A stretch of 62,496 bases of DNA from Nitrospirales bacterium. Its GTDB lineage: Bacteria; Nitrospirota; Nitrospiria; Nitrospirales; UBA8639. The notes beneath the pieces are model-generated. The model did not search any database. It was not told the origin of the DNA and saw only the letters and a list, made by a program, of their open reading frames with translations. The translations under genes and the position numbers were made by a program. The stretch lies in contig JAAXIB010000032.1 of the NCBI GenBank assembly GCA_012270585.1, positions 1 through 62,496 on the forward strand, in the 5' to 3' direction. Below, piece by piece: positions 8,035 through 16,964 of the stretch. Every line of letters starts with the position of its first letter. The stretch's first letter is position 1.

Positions 8035-9476
8035 TGACTCGATCGGTCTTAATCATTGATGATGAGCCGCTGATGCGGTTGTCCATGTTGGATGCGCTCA
8101 GAGCCGAGGGGTATCAGGTTCAGGAAGCGTCCAATGGCGAGGAAGGTATTCACAAAGCCAAAACGGATCGATACGACTTGGTGATCACCGATTTGAAAAT
8201 GCCCGGGAGTGACGGGCTCCAGGTCGTACGGTCGTGCAAGGAATGTTCTCCCGAAACCGAGGTCATCGTGATTACCGCGCACGGCTCGGTCGATACCGCG
8301 GTCCAAGCCATGAAATTTGGGGCCCATGATTACATCACCAAGCCTTTTTCCATGGATGAATTATTGCTGACGGTGGATCGAGCGACCAAGGTCCAGGCGT
8401 TGCGGCAGGAAAACACGGCCCTGCGACAGGAACTCGAAGGCAAATTCAATTTCGACGGCATGGTCGGCAAAAACGAGCAAATGCGTCAGCTCCTGGAAAA
8501 AGTCAAACTGGTGGCGACCACGGATGCCACGGTGTTGATTGTCGGGGAAAGCGGAACGGGGAAAGAAGTCATTGCGAATGCCATTCATCGAAACAGCCCG
8601 CGCGACGGACAGGCCTTGATTAAAGTCAGTTGTGCGGCCTTGCCGGAAACCCTGCTGGAAGCCGAATTGTTCGGGCATGAGAAAGGGGCCTTTACCGGAG
8701 CCTTGAAGCAACGGTTGGGTCGGTTTGAATTGGCCCATAAAGGGACCTTGTTTTTGGATGAGATCGGGGAAATATCTCCGATGGTCCAGGTCAAATTGCT
8801 CCGGGTTTTGCAGGAAAAACGGTTCGAACGGGTCGGGGGTACGGAGACAATTGAAAGCGACGTCCGGCTGGTCTGTGCCACGCAAAAAAATTTAAAGGAG
8901 GAAGTCGAAGCCGGACGATTTCGAGAAGACCTGTTCTATCGCCTCAATGTCGTGCCGGTTGCCCTTCCGCCCCTTAGGGAACGAAAGGAAGACATTCTGA
9001 TTCTGGCCGAGCATCTGCTGCAACGGAGTACGAGTCGAATCCCGCGTGTCATGAAAGGATTTTCTGCATCGGCCCGGGACGTGCTCCTGCATTATTCCTT
9101 TCCGGGAAACGTTCGTGAACTGGAAAATACGATTGAACGAGCGGTGGCGTTAGCGCGGGAAGGGGATGAAATTCAGGTTTGGGATCTCTGTGGCCAGCCC
9201 GGTTGTCCTTTCTTGGGCGGACCGTTGCAGTCCGGGTGCGGGTTTTGTCAGGAAGGGTTGTCGAACCTCACGAATTCCCAACAAAAAGGCACGCTTGCTG
9301 AAGTGCGAGAACGTTGTGAGCGGGAGTATATCCTGACCGTGTTGGCGCGGGAAGGGTGGAGTCGAACCGCGACGTCAAAATCCTTGGGCCTTTCGCGGAA
9401 AGCCTTGTGGGAAAAATGCAAACGCTACGGCATCGCCACTCCCGACGCCGATGAGGGTGAAGAGGCTTCCGATTGA
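8034..9476 (+). CDS. NtrC-family sigma-54-dependent response regulator
   Basis: The 480-residue protein has a receiver domain with phospho-acceptor Asp53 (VITDLKMPG), then an AAA+ domain with Walker A GESGTGKE (171-178) and the sigma-54 contact loop GAFTGA (218-223). The C-terminal Fis-type helix-turn-helix is visible in ATSKSLGLSRKALWEKCKRY. Between AAA+ and HTH lies a linker with Cys386, Cys391, Cys402 and Cys405, a possible metal or redox site. It overlaps the kinase gene by one base and is presumably phosphorylated by it. Its stop lies 13 bases before the convergent WD40 stop. Targets are unknown; no convincing -24/-12 promoter was found by eye. Confidence 0.95.
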   Translation: MTRSVLIIDDEPLMRLSMLDALRAEGYQVQEASNGEEGIHKAKTDRYDLVITDLKMPGSDGLQVVRSCKECSPETEVIVITAHGSVDTAVQAMKFGAHDYITKPFSMDELLLTVDRATKVQALRQENTALRQELEGKFNFDGMVGKNEQMRQLLEKVKLVATTDATVLIVGESGTGKEVIANAIHRNSPRDGQALIKVSCAALPETLLEAELFGHEKGAFTGALKQRLGRFELAHKGTLFLDEIGEISPMVQVKLLRVLQEKRFERVGGTETIESDVRLVCATQKNLKEEVEAGRFREDLFYRLNVVPVALPPLRERKEDILILAEHLLQRSTSRIPRVMKGFSASARDVLLHYSFPGNVRELENTIERAVALAREGDEIQVWDLCGQPGCPFLGGPLQSGCGFCQEGLSNLTNSQQKGTLAEVRERCEREYILTVLAREGWSRTATSKSLGLSRKALWEKCKRYGIATPDADEGEEASD

Positions 9477-9489
9477 CGGAGGAACCGGT

Positions 9490-10587
9490 TCAGTCTTCTG
9501 ACCCGTCTCCCCCTTTCCACAATTTCACCGTGCGGTCCCAGGAGGCGCTGGCGAGATACCGGGCGTCCGGGGAAAAGGCAATGCCTCGAACGGGGCCTCT
9601 GTGGTCCTTGATCACGCGAACCTGTCTTCTGGTCTGAATGTCCCACATCTTAATGGTGTGGTCGTCACTACAGCTCACCAGGAGTTTCCCATCCGGAGAA
9701 ACGAGCAATCCTCGAACCCATTCGGAATGTCCTTTAACGGTGTGGACCTCTTTCATGTCGGGCATCTCGAAATATTTCATCGCAGCGTCTCGACTTCCGG
9801 TAATCATGGTTTTTCCATCCGGCGTAAAAGCAATCGCGCCTACCCAATACTCCATTGGTTTTTGAAATCCACCCTGGTCATCGACAAAAAATCCTCGCTG
9901 TTCGGTCTCTTCATCATCGGGCTCATCACGCCAATGGCCGTTATGCACGAGTTTCTCTTCTCCACTCGGCAGGACTTCATATAACTTCAATTTGCCGATG
10001 TCGCTTCCGCCTACCAGATGAATGCCATCGGGAGAAAACGCGGTGCAGACCGTCCAATTATGGTCATATTGATCTTTGCCGAGGAGCGTCATGACTTCGG
10101 TCCCGGTGGTGATTTCCCAGATCTTTATATCTTTATTCTGTCCGGCCCGAGCCAGCATCAGACCATCCGGGGAGAAGGAGAGGCTGGAGACCGCGTGATC
10201 ATATTGGGTAAAAAGAAGCCGTATCGTCTCCCCCGAGTGAGGGTTCCAGAGCCGGATGGTCCTGTCGTCACTGCCGGTTGCGAGTATCTGGCCGTCTGGA
10301 CTGAAGGCGACTTGCCGTATATCGTTGGTGTGCCCTTTCAAGGATTTGAGAAGGCGACCGGTTTCAATTTCCCAGATGCGGAGAAACCGATCCGCGCCTC
10401 CGCTGACGAGCGTCAATCCGTCAGGGGAATACGCCACGTCCCAGACGCCGTGAGAATGGCCCCGAAAGGTCCGGACTTCGTGAATACCCGCCTTCCAATA
10501 CTCCAAGGCATCGATGGGTGACAATTCAGGTTTCGGGTCTTCCGTGAATTCCGAGGGTGCAATGTTTGGGAATGGGGGGTGATTCAT
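9490..10587 (-). CDS. WD40 beta-propeller protein
   Basis: This 365-residue protein consists of about seven WD40 blades, for example GHSHGVWDVAYSPDGLTLVSGGADRFLRIWE, written here only in part, plus VAFSPDGQILATGSDDRTIRLW and IAFSPDARYLASASWDRTVKLW. It has no signal peptide or catalytic motif, so a cytoplasmic protein-interaction platform is likely. It is divergent from the HExxH gene and convergent with the sigma-54 regulator. The start ATG is preceded on its strand by AAGGACG. The partner is unknown. Confidence 0.9.
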   Translation of the reverse strand: MNHPPFPNIAPSEFTEDPKPELSPIDALEYWKAGIHEVRTFRGHSHGVWDVAYSPDGLTLVSGGADRFLRIWEIETGRLLKSLKGHTNDIRQVAFSPDGQILATGSDDRTIRLWNPHSGETIRLLFTQYDHAVSSLSFSPDGLMLARAGQNKDIKIWEITTGTEVMTLLGKDQYDHNWTVCTAFSPDGIHLVGGSDIGKLKLYEVLPSGEEKLVHNGHWRDEPDDEETEQRGFFVDDQGGFQKPMEYWVGAIAFTPDGKTMITGSRDAAMKYFEMPDMKEVHTVKGHSEWVRGLLVSPDGKLLVSCSDDHTIKMWDIQTRRQVRVIKDHRGPVRGIAFSPDARYLASASWDRTVKLWKGGDGSED

Positions 10588-10627
10588 AGAACGAGCGTCC
10601 TTTCAGTGTGATCCATGTCAGGGGGCC

Positions 10628-10657
10628 TTGCGTAGGAAAAAGGGGCCTGATTATAAT
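10628..10657 (+). promoter_or_regulatory. Candidate sigma-70 promoter for the HExxH gene
   Basis: A perfect TATAAT lies at 10652-10657, in the divergent region between the WD40 gene and the gene starting at 10792. A weak -35 (TTGCGT, 10628-10633) is 18 bases upstream. By-eye prediction. Confidence 0.35.
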
Positions 10658-10791
10658 GATGACGACGTTTCCGGAGAAGGATACTAGCGAGCCGTTACGG
10701 GCGTCGTCAAGCAGGTGCGGGATGCGACATCAGACGTTCTCGCGGTGACGTTTTTTCAATGCAGGGGTCGAGACAGGCAAGGAGTGAAAGG

Positions 10792-11793
10792 ATGGAAATT
10801 CGATTTCAGCCGGCTTTGCTTCAAGAGGTCATTGATTCTTTCGCCGAAAAAACTGAGCGGGAGGGAGACCCTACCTATTATAACGAATTCCATGAATTAG
10901 CCGATCCGGTGTACGAGAAATTTTCCCTGGACGAGAGGGAACCTGAATTCAAGAAACTCTATCAACACCTCTTTGCCAAGTGGGGCTTTGCCGATATCTT
11001 GAGAGATGGATTTGCGGAATTTCCCGACTTAAAGGAAAAGGTCGGCATTGTCCTCGTTCGCGGTGTGCTGAAAGAAGATCAGGAAGGTGTGGACGTCCTC
11101 AGAAAGTGGGGGACCGTGGAGGAGAAACTGGCTCGTCAATTTGAGGAGAAAGGTCAAAAAGGCGTAGGGATTAAACTGATTCCTCGACGGTTTTACGATC
11201 CGGCCATTAACAGGTATCTCCGCCATGAATTGACGCATGTCTCCGATATGCTCGATCCCGCTTTCGGATATGACCCTGACACGAAAGTTGGCATGAATCC
11301 GGGCGAAGAACATCTCCTTCTGAATCGGTATCGCGTGCTGTGGAGTTTGCACGTCGATAGTCGAATTGCCCGCTTGGGGAAGGAACCGATGTTCAGTCGG
11401 GAATACCGGTTGCGGGAATTTCGTTCCTGGTACCGGAAGATTCCTCCCACGCAAGTCGAGTCGGTGTTCGAAGGGCTCTGGCAGACGGAATATTTCACCC
11501 ATGCCGAATTGGTGGAAATGTCTCAGGATACCCTCCGGGTGATGGAACGGGCGGTCGAAGTCGAAGAAGGTGAATTGCCCGCGGAGGTCCCTGCCAAGCC
11601 CATGCTGATGCCCGGGTTCCCGTGTCCTCTCTGTCGATTCCCCACCTATTCCTGGGTCGAGGATCTTGAAGAAAAGGTTGAACCGTACGTGCTGGATTAT
11701 ATCAGGGAAAATCATCCGGGCTGGGACGTCGAGTACGGTGCGTGTGATCGCTGCGTGGAGGTGTACAGGCTTCGCGCCGCAGGCGTCGTCTAG
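10792..11793 (+). CDS. Unknown protein with HExxH motif and C-terminal zinc ribbon
   Basis: An ATG at 10759 is in frame, but the one at 10792 is preferred because GGAGTGAAAGG sits just before it, giving 333 residues. His145-Glu-Leu-Thr-His149 forms an HExxH motif, the zinc-binding core of many metallopeptidases (RYLRHELTHVSDMLDP). The C-terminus has two CxxC pairs, Cys278/281 (PCPLC) and Cys318/321 (CDRC), spaced like a zinc ribbon. There is no signal peptide or membrane helix. It precedes the ferredoxin and TorD genes, so a role in maturation of the respiratory enzyme is possible. I do not recognise the family. HExxH alone does not prove peptidase activity. Confidence 0.85.
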   Translation: MEIRFQPALLQEVIDSFAEKTEREGDPTYYNEFHELADPVYEKFSLDEREPEFKKLYQHLFAKWGFADILRDGFAEFPDLKEKVGIVLVRGVLKEDQEGVDVLRKWGTVEEKLARQFEEKGQKGVGIKLIPRRFYDPAINRYLRHELTHVSDMLDPAFGYDPDTKVGMNPGEEHLLLNRYRVLWSLHVDSRIARLGKEPMFSREYRLREFRSWYRKIPPTQVESVFEGLWQTEYFTHAELVEMSQDTLRVMERAVEVEEGELPAEVPAKPMLMPGFPCPLCRFPTYSWVEDLEEKVEPYVLDYIRENHPGWDVEYGACDRCVEVYRLRAAGVV

Positions 11794-11907
11794 GACATGA
11801 GCCCATGCCGTCGCGCCTCCTGCACAGGTCGGGGTGAGGGATCGACGGAATGACGTGTTTCTGTGCTCAACCAGCAACACGTTGACCAAATGAAAGAAGG
11901 GCCGTTC

Positions 11908-12561
11908 ATGGCACAATCTCCCCGAGGGTCCTCCAAGAATCCTGAGCCGTCCTACGGGCGAAGGAATTTTCTCAAACAGAGCGTCGTTTCCCTGGGTGTC
12001 ACGGTGCACGAGTACGTCAAGCATCGGGATGCGGAAGACGCCAAGGAGGAACAACCGGACAAAAGACGCCCCGATTGGTTGCGGCCCCCAGGCGCCCTCG
12101 AAGAAGCCCAATTCCTTGAGAGTTGTACGGGCTGTGGTGAATGTGTCGAGGCGTGCCCGCACGAGAGCATTCGCGTCCTCGAAGCAGATCACGTCTCCGA
12201 CGTCCTTGCTCGGAGGGAGACCCCCGTCATCTATCCGGATGAACAACCGTGTTACCTCTGTGAGGATTTCCCGTGCATTGCCGCCTGTGAACCGGAGGCG
12301 CTTCGGCCGGTCGGCGTTCTCAAAGAAGTCAACATGGGGACCGCCGTTGTTTCTCAAAGGATTTGTACGGCCGGGCAAGGCTGTAACGCTTGCGTGGCCC
12401 AGTGCCCGACTCAGGCCATTGGGATGGATTTTGCTTCGCTGTCTATTCGGGTTGAAGGGGACCTGTGTGTCGGGTGCGGGATTTGCGAACATATTTGTAA
12501 GACGGTGAATGATCATATTGCGATAAAGGTCGCTCCGGCGAGATTAGGAACATTGTCTTAA
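11908..12561 (+). CDS. NapG/MauM-like polyferredoxin with Tat-like N-terminus
   Basis: Upstream starts (GTG 11863, ATG 11890) are in frame, but the ATG at 11908 has the best Shine-Dalgarno (GAAGAAGG). The 217-residue product has an RRNFLK Tat-type motif near residue 17, followed by an unusually short hydrophobic stretch. Four cysteine clusters follow: CTGCGECVEACPH, CYLCEDFPCIAACEP, CTAGQGCNACVAQCP and CVGCGICEHIC, enough for about four [4Fe-4S] centres, as in NapG/MauM ferredoxins. A strong intrinsic terminator lies 60 bases after the stop. A likely role is electron transfer to or from the nitrite/nitrate-type molybdoenzyme. Export by Tat is uncertain. Confidence 0.88.
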   Translation: MAQSPRGSSKNPEPSYGRRNFLKQSVVSLGVTVHEYVKHRDAEDAKEEQPDKRRPDWLRPPGALEEAQFLESCTGCGECVEACPHESIRVLEADHVSDVLARRETPVIYPDEQPCYLCEDFPCIAACEPEALRPVGVLKEVNMGTAVVSQRICTAGQGCNACVAQCPTQAIGMDFASLSIRVEGDLCVGCGICEHICKTVNDHIAIKVAPARLGTLS

Positions 12562-12622
12562 GTTGAGAGGCGTATATGACTCGACGCCCCCATGGAAAAC
12601 GGGTAAAAACCTCTGAATTGTT

Positions 12623-12645
12623 TACGGGGTGGGCCCCGTATTTTT
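12623..12645 (+). terminator. Intrinsic terminator after the ferredoxin gene
   Basis: TACGGGG (12623-12629) pairs perfectly with CCCCGTA (12634-12640) over a 4-base loop, followed by five T. It separates the HExxH-ferredoxin unit from the TorD-NxrC unit. The rest of 12646-12794 holds no gene and probably contains the TorD promoter. Confidence 0.85.
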
Positions 12646-12794
12646 AACTGGTACTGGTTTTAGACCTTGACTTCGATCAGAAGTTGGCCTATTATCTGTC
12701 TCCGCACTTCTGGTGGAGAGGAGACTCAGGAGGAGCTATGGTTATTGCAAAGCAAGGGAACAGAGATCGTTCCTGTTGAGAGAAGAGGAGGTTT

Positions 12795-13757
12795 ATGGCC
12801 ACGAAAGTCACGGGAGAACAAAGCGGGAGTTCATCAACGTCTTCCGTCACTCAACAAGTTGGGTCGTCCTTGAAAGATTCCCCGGCTGTTGAACGGGCTT
12901 TAGCCAGAAGTAAGCTGTATCTTCTTCTCTCCTGGAGTTATCTTTATCCCGAAGATGATGAATTTTTGGATTATCTGCAAAGTGGAGAGTTGGTTGAAGA
13001 TGGACGAGCCGCACTCAACAGTTTGAGAGCGGCCTTGTCGACTCCCATTGATAAGGAAACCGAAGAAGTCTTAAAGGGGATTGCGGACCATTTCGACGCG
13101 GTGGAGCATTGGGTGTCATCGGAGGGAGTCAATTGGGACATCCAAGACCTGAGAGACGAACATCGAAGGGTGTTCAGTAACGTCATTGCCTTGGACTGCC
13201 CGCCGTATGAAACCCTGTTTGGAAACGATCACGTGTTTGGCCAATCCTACGTCATGGGAGACATCGCCGGATTCTATTCGGCTTTTGGCGTTCAGCTTTC
13301 TCAAGACATCCATGAACGTTTGGACCATTTGAGTGTGGAACTTGAATTCTTGCATTTCCTGGCCTACAAAGAATCGTATGCGTTGTGCCATGATGGCCCG
13401 GAAAAACTCAAAACGGTGGTCGAGGCCGAAAAAAAATTCGTAAAGGAGCACGTGGGAAGATGGGTTCCTCTGTTTTCCGGCATGTTGAAGAAAAAAGCGG
13501 AGTATGGTTTCTATAAAAGCGTTGCGGATTTAACGTCACAATGGGTGGCTTTTGAAATTGCCTATTTGGGCGTGAGTCCTCAACCGTATTCCGAAACAGA
13601 TTATCGTCCGGCGAATTTTGTCTCTCCCGAGGGGCTGTCTTTTGAATGTGGGGCGCAGGATAAAGGCAATGAACTCAGTCTTTTGATGAATGAGGTGGGG
13701 GCTCAGGCCTATTTGGACAAAGAGAAACCGGAGTCTGGGCAATCAGGTACGGCGTAG
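12795..13757 (+). CDS. TorD/NarJ-type molybdoenzyme chaperone
   Basis: The 320-residue protein starts at an ATG preceded by GAGGAGG. The central block DEHRRVFSNVIALDCPPYET followed by GFYSAFGV is typical of the TorD/NarJ (nitrate reductase delta) family, which binds the alpha-subunit signal peptide and assists insertion of the molybdenum cofactor before Tat export. It is longer than typical TorD proteins (about 200 residues), with a Ser/Thr-rich N-terminus of about 30 residues and an extended C-terminus. It lies directly upstream of an NxrC-like gene, so its client is probably NxrA, encoded elsewhere. Confidence 0.88.
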   Translation: MATKVTGEQSGSSSTSSVTQQVGSSLKDSPAVERALARSKLYLLLSWSYLYPEDDEFLDYLQSGELVEDGRAALNSLRAALSTPIDKETEEVLKGIADHFDAVEHWVSSEGVNWDIQDLRDEHRRVFSNVIALDCPPYETLFGNDHVFGQSYVMGDIAGFYSAFGVQLSQDIHERLDHLSVELEFLHFLAYKESYALCHDGPEKLKTVVEAEKKFVKEHVGRWVPLFSGMLKKKAEYGFYKSVADLTSQWVAFEIAYLGVSPQPYSETDYRPANFVSPEGLSFECGAQDKGNELSLLMNEVGAQAYLDKEKPESGQSGTA

Positions 13758-13869
13758 ATCACATAACATAATCGTGAGGAAGTTGTCGGTGTCTGTAGTG
13801 CAGTTTTAGAAGAAGTAGGCAGTCCGCAGTCATTTTGTTTTAATCTTTATCAAAGGAGGATGCGTCATT

Positions 13870-14823
13870 ATGAGAGTGGTGCAGACGCGTAACAAAGGAT
13901 TGGTGTTCGGCATTCTTCTCTCTGCCTTGGTCGTCGGCGTGATGTTGACGATGGGGCAGGTCCCTTTGGCCGTCAGCCAGCCGGTGACGATTCCGGTGGG
14001 CAGCATTAGCGGGCCGATCCCGATGGACGCGGCCAACCCGGTGTGGGAAACAGTGCCCGGAATCGTGGTGCCCTTGAGCGGTCAAACGATTACGACCCCC
14101 ATGCATCCCAATATCTCGGTGAAGACCGTCATGGTCAAAATGGCCACCAACGGCAAGGAGATTGGGGTGTGGGCCAACTGGGGTGATCAAACCCTGAACA
14201 ACACCACGATCGGCCCGCAGGATTTCCGCGATCAGGTGGCTGTGCAATTTCCCGTCCAAACGTCTGGAGCGCCGCCGTTCCAATGTATGGGGCAATCCGG
14301 TGGCACGGTGAACATCTGGCGCTGGAATGCGGAATGGCAACGGGATATGGGCGCGGGCGTTGCGGGGATGTGGGACGTAGATCAGCAATATCCCTCGATC
14401 GCCTGGGACTTTTACTATGAAGAGCCGGCTGGGGGCGTGACCTATCCGGACCGGATCGGCCGGAGCTTGGGGCCGTTCAATCCGGGGATTTGGTCGGGCA
14501 ACATCATGTCGGATCCTGATTTGCGGGCCAGTTCGGTGGAAGATCTGAATGCGAACGGGTTCAGCACGTTGACGACTCAGGCGTCGCAGGACGTGCTGGG
14601 CAATGGGCTGTGGGAGCCGTACGGCGCGTTGAAAGGCGGGTGCTGCAGCGGCCCGACGTGGCGCGTGGTGATGAAGCGGGCGTTGGCGACGAATGACGCC
14701 AATGACGTGCAATTCGGCGCCGGCCAGAGCATCCCGGTAGCGTTTGCGGTGTGGGATGGCCAGAACGTGGAGCGGAACGGCATGAAGGGCATCTCCACTT
14801 GGTTCACCGCCAAGATGCCGTAA
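13870..14823 (+). CDS. nxrC: NxrC-like heme b subunit (copy 1)
   Basis: An AAAGGAGG ribosome site precedes the ATG. Residues 1-37 form a signal peptide or anchor (basic start, hydrophobic 10-35). The mature part resembles the gamma subunit of type II DMSO reductases (ethylbenzene dehydrogenase gamma, NxrC): FQCMGQSGGTVNIWRWNAEWQ, SSVEDLNANGFSTLT and WRVVMKRAL. Family members bind heme b and pass electrons between the catalytic AB dimer and cytochrome c. The same landmarks occur in the copy at 20530. It follows the TorD chaperone and is closed by a strong terminator, so these two genes may be their own unit. The exact enzyme (nitrite oxidoreductase rather than another DMSO-family enzyme) is inferred from context. 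Confidence 0.82.
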   Translation: MRVVQTRNKGLVFGILLSALVVGVMLTMGQVPLAVSQPVTIPVGSISGPIPMDAANPVWETVPGIVVPLSGQTITTPMHPNISVKTVMVKMATNGKEIGVWANWGDQTLNNTTIGPQDFRDQVAVQFPVQTSGAPPFQCMGQSGGTVNIWRWNAEWQRDMGAGVAGMWDVDQQYPSIAWDFYYEEPAGGVTYPDRIGRSLGPFNPGIWSGNIMSDPDLRASSVEDLNANGFSTLTTQASQDVLGNGLWEPYGALKGGCCSGPTWRVVMKRALATNDANDVQFGAGQSIPVAFAVWDGQNVERNGMKGISTWFTAKMP

Positions 14824-14857
14824 GCTGTACTGAATCTTTTTGCCGTAGCGAGTTGAA

Positions 14858-14905
14858 GAGACCCTGGGGTCCTCCTGAAAGTGAGGAGGACGTCAGGGTC
14901 TTTTT
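14858..14905 (+). terminator. Strong intrinsic terminator after NxrC copy 1
   Basis: GACCCTG (14860-14866) pairs with CAGGGTC (14894-14900), with an inner CCTCCT/AGGAGG stem, followed by five T (14901-14905). Confidence 0.92.
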
Positions 14906-14991
14906 ACGTGTAGAGTGTTTTTCGAGCAAACCTTGTGCGGGAATCCTCAATCCGATGAGTGTGTCTGAAGAGTATCCGGCCCTTCGTAGAG

Positions 14992-15021
14992 TTGCATAAG
15001 AAACCGGAAGCCGTGTATAAG
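14992..15021 (+). promoter_or_regulatory. Candidate promoter for the radical SAM operon
   Basis: TTGCAT (14992-14997) and TATAAG (15016-15021) are separated by 18 bases, after the NxrC terminator and about 100 bases before the radical SAM start. This leaves a leader of roughly 90 bases in which I see no ORF. Confidence 0.4.
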
Positions 15022-15119
15022 AATTATTGATTTTTCAGCGTATGATTGTACGAACGAAACATGTCGATGATGACGTATATCTTCATGGGACGCGGGAACA
15101 CTTCATGTAAGGAGGCAAT

Positions 15120-16895
15120 GTGAAAATCTCTTTGCTATTTCCTCCAAGTTGGCATCCCTCACAACCCTACCTGAGTCTTCCGTGCTTAACGGCTTTTCTT
15201 GACCAAGCCGGCATTGCCGACAAAAGTCAACGGGACTTGAACATTGAACTCCTGGACACGATTCTGTCGAGAACCTATGGCTTGGAAGTCTATGAAAAGC
15301 TTGTCGAAAAACTGAAGCAATTGGAGCATTCACGTGAACGAGAGACGGGACCGGGAAGTAACGAACATTACGGTCGGATCGTGGAAGCCTTGGATCGGTT
15401 TCCACACTTGATCGATCAGATTGAGCCGGCCAAAGCTTCACTGCGGGGAGAAGAGTTCTATGATATCGAGCGTTACCGGGAATGCCTGTTTTTAATCGAT
15501 CGTTGGTTGGAAGTGGTCTCTTCGAGTTATTTCCCAACCAGGATTACCGTGGTCGACAACCAGTTTTCCTATTCCATATATTCCTCGCGAGACATTCTCA
15601 AAGCGATTCACGACGAAGAACAAAATCCGTATCTGGACTTGTATCGACAACATTTTCTCTCTTCCATCGTTGATAAAAACCCGGAATTGATTGGCATATC
15701 GATCACCGCAACGTCCCAGATCATTCCCGGCCTCACCTTGTGCCGGCTCATCAAGGAAGCGAATCCCGACATTCACGTGACCGTTGGCGGCAGTATCTTT
15801 ACCAGGCTTGTGGACAATCTGCGTCGATGTGATCGGCTGTTCCAGGTCACGGATGATTTTATCGTCTTCGAGGGAGAGACGGCTTTATTGGAGTTGGTGA
15901 ATCAATTGGAAGGGAAAAAGAATTTTGCCAAAGTTCCGAATCTCATCTATCGGGAAAATGGAAAGGTTATTGTGAATCAGCCGTTTTATTCCGAGAACTT
16001 GGCTCAACATCCGGCTCCCAATTACGACGGATTTCCTCTCGACCGGTATCTCGCCCCCAAGACGGTCCTGCCGGTGCAGTTTTCACGAGGTTGTTACTAC
16101 AAGGACTGTGCCTTTTGCGCCTTGACGTTGGACCATCAGAATTTTCGCCAAAAAGATCCCATCAAGGTTGTGGACGAACTCCAGTCGCTTGCCCAAAGAT
16201 ATGACACACCCTTTTTCTTCTTTACCGATGAATGTCTGGCCTTATCGCCCACCCGCCGGCTGTGTAAAGAAATCCTGAAACGACAATTCGACATTCAATG
16301 GACGGCTGAACTTCGTTTTGAGAAGAATCTCTCTAGAGAGTTACTGTCCTTGATGCGAGATGCCGGGTGCCATAAAATTGTGTTTGGATTGGAAACATAC
16401 AATAAGCGGATGATGGACTTTATGCAGAAAGGCATTACCCAGGAGAACGTCGACCGGATTTGTTCGGATTGTGTGGACTTGGGTATCGGCGTCCATTGCT
16501 ATATCATCGTCGGCTTCCCGACTGAAACGGAAGAAGAAGCCCGGGAAACCATGAACTTTGTATTGGAGAATACCAAATTGAATGCGTCTTATGGGTTTTC
16601 ATGCCAGCCCTGTCTCTTCGATCTTGAAAAAGAAGCCCCCATTATGAGCGATCCGGGCGGCTACGGGATCCAGCGCATCATGCGTCCGGCCGCGGAAGAT
16701 TTAAGCTTGGGCTTTTTCTATGAAGTCAAGCAGGGCATGACACCTGAACAGGCCGAAAAACTGTATCAACACGTGTACGAAAAAATCAGTGAAGTGGTCG
16801 TGGAATTGCCTTTTAATTATTCGATGGCTGATGGATTGTTGTACATCGCCCGACACAAACAACAACATGCTCCGGAATTCACTGCCGTTTCTTAA
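15120..16895 (+). CDS. B12-binding-domain radical SAM enzyme
   Basis: The start is a GTG at 15120, with TAAGGAGG seven bases upstream; the overlapping ATG at 15118 would stop at once. The 591-residue protein has an N-terminal region with a cobalamin-binding-like fold (about 150-290, including IGISITATSQIIPGL and NPDIHVTVGGS). A radical SAM domain follows with Cys325, Cys330 and Cys333 in RGCYYKDCAFC, i.e. Cx4Cx2C rather than the textbook Cx3Cx2C, a spacing also seen in other cobalamin radical SAM proteins. Such enzymes methylate or rearrange unactivated carbons or modify peptides. The substrate is unknown. Co-direction with the membrane, TPR and TatA genes suggests a cofactor or protein modification tied to the respiratory complex, which is inference. 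Confidence 0.88.
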   Translation: MKISLLFPPSWHPSQPYLSLPCLTAFLDQAGIADKSQRDLNIELLDTILSRTYGLEVYEKLVEKLKQLEHSRERETGPGSNEHYGRIVEALDRFPHLIDQIEPAKASLRGEEFYDIERYRECLFLIDRWLEVVSSSYFPTRITVVDNQFSYSIYSSRDILKAIHDEEQNPYLDLYRQHFLSSIVDKNPELIGISITATSQIIPGLTLCRLIKEANPDIHVTVGGSIFTRLVDNLRRCDRLFQVTDDFIVFEGETALLELVNQLEGKKNFAKVPNLIYRENGKVIVNQPFYSENLAQHPAPNYDGFPLDRYLAPKTVLPVQFSRGCYYKDCAFCALTLDHQNFRQKDPIKVVDELQSLAQRYDTPFFFFTDECLALSPTRRLCKEILKRQFDIQWTAELRFEKNLSRELLSLMRDAGCHKIVFGLETYNKRMMDFMQKGITQENVDRICSDCVDLGIGVHCYIIVGFPTETEEEARETMNFVLENTKLNASYGFSCQPCLFDLEKEAPIMSDPGGYGIQRIMRPAAEDLSLGFFYEVKQGMTPEQAEKLYQHVYEKISEVVVELPFNYSMADGLLYIARHKQQHAPEFTAVS

Positions 16896-16964
16896 TCGCG
16901 AAGAACCGCCTGTGTATTCTCAGCGATGATCTGACGGAAAAGAGAAGGCAAAGGCGGAACGCAT

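Noticed and set aside
8034-9476. Minus-strand long ORFs inside the regulator and kinase genes
   Set aside because: They are antisense shadows produced by the high-GC third positions of the real genes.
12667-12873. Short plus-strand ORF between the ferredoxin and TorD genes
   Set aside because: It overlaps the well-supported TorD start and ribosome site, has no family-like pattern and follows the intrinsic terminator.
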